Shown here piece by piece: positions 19,930-29,402 of a stretch of 64,000 bases of DNA. The notes below the pieces were generated by a model. It did not search any database. It was not told the origin of the DNA and saw nothing but the letters and a program-made list of their open reading frames with translations. The DNA is from Candidatus Didemnitutus mandela. Its GTDB lineage: Bacteria; Verrucomicrobiota; Verrucomicrobiia; Opitutales; Opitutaceae. The first letter of the stretch is position 1. Each line of letters opens with the position of its first letter. The translations under genes and the position numbers were made by a program. Location of the stretch: NCBI GenBank assembly GCA_002591725.1, contig NJAL01000005.1, positions 186,001-250,000 of the forward strand, written 5' to 3'.

Positions 19930-20640
19930 GAGTGTATGATGTCGATTCCCAAAAAACAACAGTCCTTTCGGGGTAATTTTCTCGCAACCGTGTGGACCAG
20001 GCATATGACGAAATTCTGACCAATCCCGACCTAAACTCCATCGCCACAACGGCTATTCACCAACAGAACGCGGGGTGCCCATCGGTTGGCAAACGATGGA
20101 AGCCGGCAAGGATTATTTAATCGACAAAGTGCCGTTTATTTTAGCGAATGACTTTGCGCCGAGCAAACTGCATGTTAACGATATCGTCCGCTAAAGCGCC
20201 ATCGGTTGCGTTCTTCAGGTTATTGGCCTCTTGCCATATAGGTTCCGCAAGTCGTCGCGGGCCGACTCGTCTTGAAAAAGAATAATTCGTTACTTTCTCC
20301 AGCGCCATCGATGTCATGATTGCGCATGCAGGTGTAACGAGCTACGCGAACTCCCAAAAACTGAAGTTCGAGAACTTGGGCGAAGCCAATCTCCTCGGAG
20401 AAAAATGCTATATTGAGCTCCGCAAATGTGTCGACGCTAGCCGCGAGGAAAAAGACGACAACGTATCTCATTGGCCGGCCGATTCTGAGCACCACTTATA
20501 TGCCGAAGGCTAGGTTGGTTTTCGCTTCTTCGGTGAAATCATCCCCGATTACCTAAACCGCACCGAGGACGCGATAACGCAAACACACACCTTAAGTCCG
20601 CCAAACTTTGCCTCCAAGACGTAGAGGGGGAAACGAAGCG
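19930..20640 (+). pseudogene. Gfo/Idh/MocA family oxidoreductase relic 2
   Basis: A second member directly after the first. DEILTNPDLNSIATTAIHQQ near 20010 corresponds to the 'l.dpevdavviatp...H' segment. EAGKDYLIDKVPFILANDF near 20100-20150 is the 'aGKdv.i.KP' helix. SAIGCVLQVIGLLPYR near 20195 is the strand after the substrate helix. SQKLKFENLGEANLLGEKCY and IELRKCVDASREEKDDN near 20350-20460 match the C-terminal beta sheet. VGFRFFGEIIPDYLNRTEDA near 20510-20570 is the end of the domain. Several frame changes; dead. Confidence 0.75.
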
Positions 20641-20773
20641 CATCAGCCGCTGATGCCAGCGGCTGCAAAGCGAAAGCTGCAACGCAGGTTTCGCCCTCTA
20701 ACGTCAGACACCCAAAGAGAAAGCCAGCATGATCTACCAGCTTCATTGGGAAAACCACTCGGGAAACTGACGC

Positions 20774-22168
20774 TTATATATGCAGTGCTTTGCCGTGTAT
20801 CGACAACGCAGCCTCGCTCAGCGCTTCGGAGAGTGTTGGATGTGCATGAATCGAATCGTAAATTTCGCCGATCGTTGCTTCAAAATTCATGGCGAGGCCA
20901 TACTCGGCAATCAACTCAGTCGCTTCCGAGCCGATGATATGCACACCGTAGATCTCGCCTGTCTTCGAATCGGCGATAACTTTGACGAAGCCATCTGTAT
21001 TGCCCACAGCCACGGCTTTGCCGATTGCCGAAAATGGAAACTTACCGACTTTGAAATCTACCTTCTTTTCCTTTGCCTGTTTTTCGGTCAGGCCGGTGCT
21101 GGCAATTTGGGGTTGACAGTAGGTGCAACTAGGGAAGAGGGTTGCTTGTCTCGGCTTGCTGACGCCAAAAATCCCTTCGACCGCTTGAGTTGCGCGAAAC
21201 GAGGCTACGTGAGCGAGCCACGGCGGCCCCTGGATGTCACCGGCTGCGTAGATGCCCGGAACGCTAGTCTGGTAATTCGCATCGACCTTGACGAAACCGC
21301 GATCGAGCTCGAGCTTCACTTTTGGCGAAAGCAGGCCATTGATCGCCGCCGTGATGCCGACCGCAACGAGCACGGTCTGCACCTCGAGTTCGGTCTTCTG
21401 GTCGCCCTTCATGAGATCGAACTTTACCGACTTCTCGCCAACGCGGATATTTTCGCTCTTCGCTCCGGTGTACACTGCGATACCCTGTTTTTCAAAATTC
21501 CGCTCGAGCATCTTTGCTACTTCCTCATCCTCGGCCGGAAGGACCTGGGGCTGCATCTCGATCAATGTGACCTTGGAACCAAAGGCATTGAAGAAATAAG
21601 CGAATTCTACGCCGATCGCGCCGGCGCCGATGATAGCGAGGGATTTTGGCACCGCTTTGGCCGACAGGGCCTCGCGCGAGGTCATGACACACGAACTGTC
21701 GAGCGGTAGGCCGGGTAGCGACTTCGTCTTCTGTCCCGTGCAGAGAAGAATGGCCTTGGTCTTGAAATATTTTCTGCTGTGCTCGCCCTCGGTGATTTCG
21801 ACCATGCCAGGAACGACCACCTGTCCTTTGCCGACGAAGTAATCCACTTTGTTTTTCTTGAACAAAAATTCGACGCCCTTCGCCATCTGCGTCGCCACAC
21901 TACGGGAGCGCTGCACGACTTCTTTAAAATCAAAGGACGCACCTTGCACGCTGATCCCGTAGCTGTCGGCTTTCTGGATCGTGCGGTAAAGCTCCGCACT
22001 CTTCAGGAGCGCTTTGCTCGGAATGCAGCCCCAGTTGAGGCACGTGCCACCGGCGCGCTCCATTTCGATCACAGCTACTTTTTTCCCGAGTTGGCCGGTT
22101 CGGATCGCGCCCACGTATCCCGCCGGCCCCCCGCCAATGATAACCAAATCGTAAACTTCGGCAAACAT
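20774..22168 (-). CDS. lpdA: dihydrolipoyl dehydrogenase
   Basis: E3 flavoprotein that reoxidises the dihydrolipoyl group of pyruvate and 2-oxo-acid dehydrogenase complexes using NAD+. The 464 residues begin with the FAD loop IIGGGPAGYVGA (10-21), followed by the redox disulfide in GGTCLNWGCIPSKAL (Cys43, Cys48). The NAD-binding GAGAIGVEFA lies near 182-191, the second FAD motif YAAGDIQG near 312-319, and the C-terminal catalytic HAHPTLSE at 441-448. All catalytic parts are present. Genes for the E1 and E2 partners are not in the window. The minus-strand neighbour upstream is a small membrane protein. Confidence 0.97.
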   Translation of the reverse strand: MFAEVYDLVIIGGGPAGYVGAIRTGQLGKKVAVIEMERAGGTCLNWGCIPSKALLKSAELYRTIQKADSYGISVQGASFDFKEVVQRSRSVATQMAKGVEFLFKKNKVDYFVGKGQVVVPGMVEITEGEHSRKYFKTKAILLCTGQKTKSLPGLPLDSSCVMTSREALSAKAVPKSLAIIGAGAIGVEFAYFFNAFGSKVTLIEMQPQVLPAEDEEVAKMLERNFEKQGIAVYTGAKSENIRVGEKSVKFDLMKGDQKTELEVQTVLVAVGITAAINGLLSPKVKLELDRGFVKVDANYQTSVPGIYAAGDIQGPPWLAHVASFRATQAVEGIFGVSKPRQATLFPSCTYCQPQIASTGLTEKQAKEKKVDFKVGKFPFSAIGKAVAVGNTDGFVKVIADSKTGEIYGVHIIGSEATELIAEYGLAMNFEATIGEIYDSIHAHPTLSEALSEAALSIHGKALHI

Positions 22169-22278
22169 ATTAAAATATAAAAAAATTTGCTCCTGAATCG
22201 GATTTTGTCAAATTAACTAAAATACATACACGTCTATTATTGCTGGACCGATAGCTATCGGGTATTTTTTATTACCCT

Positions 22279-22686
22279 TCAGATATCGATCACGTTGTCA
22301 TGTCCTCCACAGCGCGGCCCGCCGGCCGGCGGAGAAGACAGTTTTTTCGATATCAGCATTCTGTTCATCATCATGTTTGTAATGCTCACAATCAACGCGC
22401 CCCAAAGAGCCGAGCCAAACCCGGCTACGTGAAATCCGTCCACCAGTTTTGCCGTAAAGAAAAATAACAACGCGTTTATCAGCCACACCCCGACTCCCGC
22501 TGTCACTAAAACAAAAGGCAGCGTAAGAAGTAGGAGCAGTGGCTTCAAGATCGCATTCAAAAAGCTAAGAATGATCACCACGACCGCCAAAGTAGCTATA
22601 CTGTCATAGCTAATCCCCGGAACTAGTTTTGCGCTAAAGACTACTCCAAACGCCAGTACGAGCCAGCGCACGAGCAAGTTTTTCAT
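22279..22686 (-). CDS. phage holin family membrane protein (4 TM)
   Basis: A 135-residue, very hydrophobic protein with four membrane segments (about 5-22, 30-52, 57-80 and 92-112). The pattern MKNLLVRWLVLAFGVVFSAK, then LNAILKPLLLLLTLPFVLVT and GVWLINALLFFFTAKLVDGF, is that of the mycobacterial four-TMS holin superfamily IV. In free-living bacteria this is a common chromosomal membrane protein with no phage link and no proven function. I chose ATG 22686 because it is the family start; frames open upstream to 22743 include an ATG at 22737 overlapping the stop of another frame. The C-terminal tail after 113 is not membrane-like. Confidence 0.82.
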   Translation of the reverse strand: MKNLLVRWLVLAFGVVFSAKLVPGISYDSIATLAVVVIILSFLNAILKPLLLLLTLPFVLVTAGVGVWLINALLFFFTAKLVDGFHVAGFGSALWGALIVSITNMMMNRMLISKKLSSPPAGGPRCGGHDNVIDI

Positions 22687-22733
22687 GCACTGACAAGCTT
22701 TGCCGCAAACTCCTTGCGGAGCAATAAAAATTT

Positions 22734-23030
22734 TCATCGCCAAAACTCCTCAGCGGCGAAGCCAAACGTCATTTTCCTCAGCACCACCGCCTCCCGCACA
22801 GCGTCTTGATCGACGACACCCAAAACCAGCCCTTCGCACTCAAGTCCCTTTAGCGTTTCGGTTGGGGCCTCGGTTTGCGGTTTGGCGCAAGCCAAACCTC
22901 CTGCAGACCGCTGTTGCGGCTGCCCCCCCAATTCTAGTAATCTAGTTATTTGTATGGACTGCAATAGTAAGCTGCTACGCCGGCTTAATCCCAAATTGCT
23001 CGACACGGCGGCAATTTGCAGCATATGCAT
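22734..23030 (-). CDS. possible hypothetical protein or C-terminal relic
   Basis: A 98-codon frame ending EGLVLGVVDQDAVREAVVLR then KMTFGFAAEEFWR. The composition is protein-like, and its TGA overlaps an ATG of the next frame (ATGA at 22737-22734), as coupled genes often do. I do not recognise the family. The N-terminal part is less convincing and nothing upstream to 23700 continues it, so it may be the surviving end of a lost gene. Confidence 0.25.
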   Translation of the reverse strand: MHMLQIAAVSSNLGLSRRSSLLLQSIQITRLLELGGQPQQRSAGGLACAKPQTEAPTETLKGLECEGLVLGVVDQDAVREAVVLRKMTFGFAAEEFWR

Positions 23031-23717
23031 AGAGAAAACTCTGCCCTATCCTCCCTTCCGTTTGCTATAAAAGTGCCGCCACGTGGTAGCCAACGAACAT
23101 GATAAAAATGGATGTTCACCGACCAATACAATCCAACATCCTTGCGCATAAAATCTGAGTTAACAACACCCCAGTCTTTCTTTCTATAGGCTGGTTGCCC
23201 CCGGGAGGCGCGGTCGCAACACCGTGTTCCAGCGGTTCTATTCTATGATACAAAACACCAAGCACAATTATGATATTGAACGTTGCGATGTTCCGCCAGG
23301 GGAAAAGAATGAGGTCTCATCGAAATTTGGGGCCAATCTTCCCGGTTATTTCGGCTAGAGCTCTGATTCGCTTGTAACGGTGAAAACCGAAAAATACGAG
23401 TGCTTTTCCAACGGTCTTGGTCCTCGGCAACTGCGTACGTTTCCTCAGCTATCGTCCCGGCCCCGCGCCATTTTTTGTCGCAGAGATCGTATTTTTCGTT
23501 CTTGTTCGTAAAATAAGTTGTTGCAAGTTACTGCACAATTTTTTATAAATCTCAGTTTAACTGCCGAACGAGGCAGACGCGAGGTCCACCTCGTTCACCA
23601 AGCGGAATTCGAAGAAAGGAACGGGGCCGGCAACGTTATGCCAGCAAAGCCTCTTCCGGTAGGAACCCGATTTTTAGTCCCCTCAATTCTAACTATTCGC
23701 TTTCCTTATTATTCACT
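23031..23717. other. intergenic region before uvrA, unassigned
   Basis: No intact gene; a short plus-strand open frame at 23518-23727 runs into uvrA but has no recognised family. No clear promoter hexamers or terminator. The uvrA promoter probably lies in the last 150 bases. Confidence 0.4.
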
Positions 23718-26700
23718 ATGGTGCTAGATTATTCTTCAGCTTCCATTGAGTTTATCCGTCTCCGCGGTGTCCGCCAAAACAATCTTAAGAACTTCGACCT
23801 CGACCTTCCGCTCGGTAAATATGTTGTCGTCACTGGACTTAGCGGCGCGGGGAAGTCATCGTTGGTGTTCGACACGCTCCACGCCGAAGGACAGCGCAGA
23901 TACGTCGAAACATTCTCGACCTACGCACGTCAATTCCTCGATCTTTTCGACAAACCAAAAGTAGATTCAGTCGAAAACATTCGTCCGTCCATTGCGATTA
24001 AACAGACCAACACGGTCAAAAACTCCCGCTCGACCGTCGGCACGATGACAGAGCTGACCGATTTTTACAAAATCTGGTTTAGTCGTATCGCTGAATGCTT
24101 CGATCCGGAAACTGGCGAAAAAATTGAGGATGACTCACCCTTCACAATCTGGGAAAAAACGCTCGCTACCCATCTACACACCACGCTTCTGCTGACCTTT
24201 CACGTCGCCAAGCCGAAAAACCTCGGATGGTCTGAAGTACTTACCAGCATCAAAAACCAGGGCTATGTCCGTGTGCTAACGCCGGAGAAGTCCGGCAGTC
24301 TGGCCCTCACCAAAATCGAAAGCTGGTTCGCCGGTAGCGCCAACTCCGCTGACACGGGACTTGCACACGCCGACCATCTCTTCGTAGTGCATGATCGCCT
24401 GTTCGTCGCGACGGAAAACAAATCGCGTTTTCTCGAGGCTGTGGAAAACGCGTTCCACTTCGGTCATCGACAGACGTATCTGTTTGCTGCCGAATCGCTG
24501 ACACCGATCGGCCATTATTCTCGTGGTCTACACTCGCCGGCCACGGGCCGCACGTTTCGGCCAGCTACGCCCGCGCTTTTTTCTTTCAATTCTTCGTTCG
24601 GTGCCTGCCCAGTTTGCCGCGGGGTTGGCCGGGTGGCCGAGATCGACTACCGTCTGGCGATTCCCGACCATTCACGCTCGATCGACGAAGGCGCCATCAA
24701 ACCCTGGGAACGGGAAGCTTACGGCAAATCGAAACACGATCTGCTCGTTTTCATGAAGAAGAATCGAATCCCCTCCAACGCTCCGTTTGCTCTCCTCACA
24801 CCAGAGCAAAGGCAATATATTATAGAGGGCGAACCTGGTTACGATTCCGAAGGCGAAAAACGCTGGCCTGACTACTGGTATGGCGTGAAGGGCTTCTTTC
24901 GCCACCTCGAGACGAAGGCTTACAAGATGCACGTTCGCTTTTTTCTCTCGCGTTATCGGGCCTACAATCCATGTCCCACATGCCATGACACCCGGCTCCA
25001 ACCCGAAGCGCTCTGTTGGAAATGGCGTGGGCGCACCCTGCCGGAACTCTATCAACTTCCCATCAGCGATCTGCTCGCGCTCATGCAAGAATCGAAGCCG
25101 AGGAAAACCACGACGAAAAACGACGAAGTGCATAGTTTCTCACTCGCTTACGATTCTATTGTCACCCGCCTGTCTTATTTGGAGCAGGTCGGCCTTGGTT
25201 ACCTCACACTCGACCGCAGGTCGCACACGCTCTCCGGTGGCGAAGTCGAGCGCGTTAATCTAACTGCTTGTCTCGGCACATCGCTCGTCGACATGCTCTT
25301 TGTACTCGATGAACCCTCCGTCGGCCTGCACCCACGCGATACCGGCCGCCTGATCAGCATCATCCGCAGACTGGCCGATGCTGGTAATACCGTCGTCGTC
25401 GTCGAACACGACGAATCAATAATCCGCGCGGCCGATCATGTCATCGAAGTCGGCCCCGAACCCGGCGCGCGCGGAGGCGAGATCGTCTTTCAAGGGACGG
25501 TTTCGCAATTGCTCCGCTCGCCAAACAGTATCACCGGGCGCTATTTTTCCGGGCGCGAAAAAATTAAACCGCACACACCCCGTCTTTCTACAAAGGAAAC
25601 CGGCTGGCTCTCTTTCACGCGGGCCACGAAGTACAACCTTCGTGAGTTTTCTGCCCGCTTTCCCCTAAAACGCCTTGTCTGTCTTTCAGGCGCATCGGGC
25701 TCGGGCAAATCGACCCTCCTCGACAATGTGATTTATCAGGGATTGCTCACGCAGCGCAATTTGCTAACCCAAGATCCTGCTACCATCGAGGCCATCGTCA
25801 GCGATCTTCCGCTCGGTGAGATCGTCCTCGTCGACCAATCTCCGCTCAGCCGTACGCCTCGCTCGAATCCAGCACTCTACAGCGAAGTGTGGGATTTCAT
25901 CCGCGAATTCTATTCAGCTACACCTGCGGCCCAAGAAGCGGGCTTTAGCTACTCCAGTTTTTCGTTCAATATCGGGGAAGGTCGTTGCGATCATTGCCAG
26001 GGTCTCGGCAGCGAACGCGTGGAAATGCAGTTTCTCTCGGATGTCTTCGTGCCCTGCCCGATCTGTGAAGGGAAACGCTTCAAACCCGAAGTTCTCGCTA
26101 TCCAGTGGAACGGCAAATCCGTCGCCGATCTCCTTGCCACCACAATCAGCAGCGCGCTCACCTTCTTTTCCGAGCACAAGGAAATCCACCGTCGCCTTAC
26201 TGCGCTCGATGCCGTTGGCCTCGGTTACCTAACGCTCGGCCAGCCGTTGAACACGCTTTCCGGCGGCGAGTTGCAGCGCCTCAAACTCGTTCGTTACCTA
26301 AGCAGTTACACAGGCAGTAACGATCGGTTTGCCAGTGGGGGCGCCCTACTTCTGCTCGACGAGCCAACCACTGGTCTCCACCGCCACGACATCAAGTGCC
26401 TCCTTACCATTCTGCAACACATTGTCGACAATGGACACAGTGTGGTGCTAGTTGAGCACAACCTCGACGTGCTTAAGTCCGCCGACTGGCTCCTCGAGAT
26501 CGGTCCCGGAGCTGGTTCAAACGGCGGTCGTGTGGTTGCTGAGGGCACTCCGGAAACTGTGGCACAAGCCGACACAGCAACCTCCTCTTTTCTCCGCAAA
26601 GCGCTCGATTTGGAAGGGACAGGTTCCGAGGTGACGCCCGAACTCACCGCCCAGAAAAATACGGCGTTCTACCAAGCGCCGCTGTTTGGCAACAGCCACC

Positions 26701-29402
26701 AACTGGTAGTGTTGGGCGCACGCGAAAACAACTTGCGCAACATCTCGTTCTCGATTCCGCACCGACAGCTTTCTGTCGTCACTGGTGTATCTGGCTCGGG
26801 CAAGTCTACTCTCGCCTTCGATATTATCTTCGCGGAGGGCCAGCGGCGCTTCATGGAGTCAATGTCTCCCTACGCGCGGCAATTTGTCGAACAACTCCCG
26901 CGACCCGAGGTCGACCGAATCACCGGCATTCCGCCCACCGTTGCTATCGAGCAGCGCGTCACTCGCGGTTCACGCAAATCCACCGTCGCGACGATTACAG
27001 AGGTCGCCCAATATCTGCGCCTACTCTATGCTCGCCTCGGCGTACAACACCACCCCGGAACCGGTCGGGCCGTCACACCGCTCTCCCCCAGGCAGCTCCG
27101 TGAGTTGCTCGAAAAAGTGCTGACCACGCCCGCCGCTTCCAATGCGAAACACCTTTACCTGTGTGCGCCCCTCATACGCGGACGCAAAGGCCATCACGAG
27201 CCGGTTACCAAATGGATCGCGAAACAGAAATTTGAGCTCATGCGAATTGATAACAAATTATTGTTAGTTAGTGATTTTTGTAAACTTGATCGCTATAAGG
27301 AACACGACATCGAGGTGGTTATCGGCGACTTAAAAGATTTTTCGCCTAAAGACCGCAGCGCTCAGTTCAAACGTGCGTTGAAGCTCGGCAAGGGGACTTG
27401 CTTCCTGGTCGTGCCAAGCGGCGAGGTTCTCTCTTGGTTTTCCACGCATACTGGCGTCCTCCCAGGCGAATCTTTTCCCGAACTCGATCCAAAGCATTTC
27501 TCGTTTAGTTCGCCGAAAGGCTGGTGTCCGACCTGCCGCGGCCACGGCCGGATCTACGACTGGTTGGTACAAAAAAGCGAAGGAGTCGAACAGCAGCTGT
27601 CACCCGAAGTTGCAGATGTGCTCCGGCACTTCGATCCCGACAATCCGTCCGCCAGCGGAAAGCTTTGCCCAACCTGTCACGGCGAGCGCCTAAATCGCGT
27701 TATCCGGGCCGTGAAGCTTCCACTCCAGCGTGGCGAACCGATTTCCCTTCCGCAACTTGTCGCGCTAACACCAAAAAAACTCCTTTCGGTCTTGCGCAGC
27801 CTGAAACTCGACGTGCGCGGACGGCTTGTTGCACAGGACATAGTGCCGCAAATTGAGGAGCGCCTGCGCTTCCTTGCCCGCGTTGGTCTTGATTATCTGA
27901 CGCTCGATCGTTCCACCGAAACGCTTTCTGGTGGCGAAGCCCAGCGCATCAGGCTCGCAGCCCAGCTTGGCTCGAATCTATCTGGCGTGCTCTACGTGCT
28001 AGACGAGCCGTCAATCGGCCTGCATGCTCGCGACAGCAACCAGCTGATCGAAGCGCTTCAGTCTCTCCGCGAAAAAGGAAACACGCTCCTCGTCGTCGAA
28101 CACGACAACGTGCTCATGGAACAGGCGGATTGGTTAATCGATCTAGGTCCCGGAGCCGGTGTGAACGGCGGCCGAGTCCTCGCCAACGGCACGCTTGCCA
28201 ACGTCAAAAATGATGCGAATTCCCTCACCGGATTTTATCTTCGCAAGGGTATCCCGCATCCGCTTCTTGGCAGCTATCGTTCAGTCGGAAAAGAAAAAGA
28301 TTCCGCGTGGCTTCAACTCTCTGGCGTGAACTACCGCAATCTTGCAAATGCCGACATCGCCCTGCCACTCGGGCGACTGATCATGATCTGCGGTCCAAGC
28401 GGTGCGGGAAAATCCACGTTCTTGCGCGATATTCTCGCCCCCGCCGTCACTACCGCGATCAAGAAAAAAAAAGCCCGATTGACTGGAAAGGAATTCGTAA
28501 AACTGGGCGGTTTCGGAACCGACCGACCCGAAATAGGCAGCAAGCCAGCAGAACCGTTCTCAGAATTGCGCGGAGCCAATGGATTCAAGTCGGTCATCGA
28601 GGTCACGCAATCGCCGATCGGCAAGACACTTCGCTCCACATCAGCGACTTACCTTGGCATCTTCGATCTCATTCGCCAAATTTTCGCCTCGCTGTCCAAG
28701 GCCAAGATCTGCGGTTATTCCGCCAGTCGTTTTTCGTTCAACACGGCCGGCGGCCGCTGCGAAGTCTGTGCTGGCGCCGGCCGGATTAAACTCGAGATGG
28801 GCTTCATGCCCGACTCGTATCTGCCGTGTGACGCTTGCGGCGGCTCGCGTTACAGCCCGGATCTAACAAACATCACCTGGAAGAGAAAAAACATTGGCCA
28901 GGTGCTCCAGCTTTCATTCGAAGAGGCCGCAACGTTCTTCGATTTTCATTCCCAGCTCCAAGCGGTCTGCCAGCTCATGGTTGATTGCGGGCTGGGTTAC
29001 CTCACTCTTGGGCAGAGCAGCCCGACGCTTTCCGGAGGCGAGGCCCAGCGCCTAAAGCTCGTCACCGAGCTTACCCGTGGCCTGAAAAGCTATCAGGAAC
29101 GCTCGCGCGGCACTAATATTCGCAATCTTTACCTGCTCGAGGAGCCAACGACCGGCCTGCACCTCAGCGACTGCAAAAAACTTATCCGCTTGCTCCAGAA
29201 TCTGGTCGAACAAGGGCATACGGTAATCGTCATCGAGCACCACCTCGATCTGCTTGCGGAGGCTGATTACCTTGTCGAACTTGGCCCGGGCGGCGGCCCG
29301 TATGGTGGCAAGCTGATCTACCAAGGACCGGTCAAAGGGATCGCCAAAATAAAAAGCAGCCCGACCGCGCCTTATCTTCGAAAAAAACTTGCCTGCTCCT
29401 AA
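23718..29402 (+). CDS. uvrA: double-length excinuclease ABC subunit A (tandem UvrA)
   Basis: UvrA is the damage-sensing ATPase of nucleotide excision repair. This 1894-residue protein is two UvrA units in one chain. Unit 1 has Walker A GLSGAGKS at 40-47, the signature LSGGEVERVNL near 504, a second Walker A GASGSGKST near 658 and the signature LSGGELQRLKL near 847. Unit 2 has Walker A GVSGSGKST near 1023, LSGGEAQRIRL near 1404, Walker A GPSGAGKST near 1559 and LSGGEAQRLKL near 1772. Zinc-finger CxxC pairs occur in both units (for example CDHCQG...CPICEG near 756-790 and CEVCAG...CDACGG near 1680-1715). Chlamydial UvrA is also double length. No disruption across 5.7 kb in an eroding region implies strong selection. 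Confidence 0.96.
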   Translation: MVLDYSSASIEFIRLRGVRQNNLKNFDLDLPLGKYVVVTGLSGAGKSSLVFDTLHAEGQRRYVETFSTYARQFLDLFDKPKVDSVENIRPSIAIKQTNTVKNSRSTVGTMTELTDFYKIWFSRIAECFDPETGEKIEDDSPFTIWEKTLATHLHTTLLLTFHVAKPKNLGWSEVLTSIKNQGYVRVLTPEKSGSLALTKIESWFAGSANSADTGLAHADHLFVVHDRLFVATENKSRFLEAVENAFHFGHRQTYLFAAESLTPIGHYSRGLHSPATGRTFRPATPALFSFNSSFGACPVCRGVGRVAEIDYRLAIPDHSRSIDEGAIKPWEREAYGKSKHDLLVFMKKNRIPSNAPFALLTPEQRQYIIEGEPGYDSEGEKRWPDYWYGVKGFFRHLETKAYKMHVRFFLSRYRAYNPCPTCHDTRLQPEALCWKWRGRTLPELYQLPISDLLALMQESKPRKTTTKNDEVHSFSLAYDSIVTRLSYLEQVGLGYLTLDRRSHTLSGGEVERVNLTACLGTSLVDMLFVLDEPSVGLHPRDTGRLISIIRRLADAGNTVVVVEHDESIIRAADHVIEVGPEPGARGGEIVFQGTVSQLLRSPNSITGRYFSGREKIKPHTPRLSTKETGWLSFTRATKYNLREFSARFPLKRLVCLSGASGSGKSTLLDNVIYQGLLTQRNLLTQDPATIEAIVSDLPLGEIVLVDQSPLSRTPRSNPALYSEVWDFIREFYSATPAAQEAGFSYSSFSFNIGEGRCDHCQGLGSERVEMQFLSDVFVPCPICEGKRFKPEVLAIQWNGKSVADLLATTISSALTFFSEHKEIHRRLTALDAVGLGYLTLGQPLNTLSGGELQRLKLVRYLSSYTGSNDRFASGGALLLLDEPTTGLHRHDIKCLLTILQHIVDNGHSVVLVEHNLDVLKSADWLLEIGPGAGSNGGRVVAEGTPETVAQADTATSSFLRKALDLEGTGSEVTPELTAQKNTAFYQAPLFGNSHQLVVLGARENNLRNISFSIPHRQLSVVTGVSGSGKSTLAFDIIFAEGQRRFMESMSPYARQFVEQLPRPEVDRITGIPPTVAIEQRVTRGSRKSTVATITEVAQYLRLLYARLGVQHHPGTGRAVTPLSPRQLRELLEKVLTTPAASNAKHLYLCAPLIRGRKGHHEPVTKWIAKQKFELMRIDNKLLLVSDFCKLDRYKEHDIEVVIGDLKDFSPKDRSAQFKRALKLGKGTCFLVVPSGEVLSWFSTHTGVLPGESFPELDPKHFSFSSPKGWCPTCRGHGRIYDWLVQKSEGVEQQLSPEVADVLRHFDPDNPSASGKLCPTCHGERLNRVIRAVKLPLQRGEPISLPQLVALTPKKLLSVLRSLKLDVRGRLVAQDIVPQIEERLRFLARVGLDYLTLDRSTETLSGGEAQRIRLAAQLGSNLSGVLYVLDEPSIGLHARDSNQLIEALQSLREKGNTLLVVEHDNVLMEQADWLIDLGPGAGVNGGRVLANGTLANVKNDANSLTGFYLRKGIPHPLLGSYRSVGKEKDSAWLQLSGVNYRNLANADIALPLGRLIMICGPSGAGKSTFLRDILAPAVTTAIKKKKARLTGKEFVKLGGFGTDRPEIGSKPAEPFSELRGANGFKSVIEVTQSPIGKTLRSTSATYLGIFDLIRQIFASLSKAKICGYSASRFSFNTAGGRCEVCAGAGRIKLEMGFMPDSYLPCDACGGSRYSPDLTNITWKRKNIGQVLQLSFEEAATFFDFHSQLQAVCQLMVDCGLGYLTLGQSSPTLSGGEAQRLKLVTELTRGLKSYQERSRGTNIRNLYLLEEPTTGLHLSDCKKLIRLLQNLVEQGHTVIVIEHHLDLLAEADYLVELGPGGGPYGGKLIYQGPVKGIAKIKSSPTAPYLRKKLACS

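Noticed and set aside
20780-21709. 309-codon plus-strand frame
   Set aside because: Antisense of lpdA, which is complete on the minus strand.
22248-22261. 14-bp palindrome CCGATAGCTATCGG with T run
   Set aside because: Orientation of the T run does not fit any minus-strand neighbour, and the stem has no loop; too weak to call a terminator.
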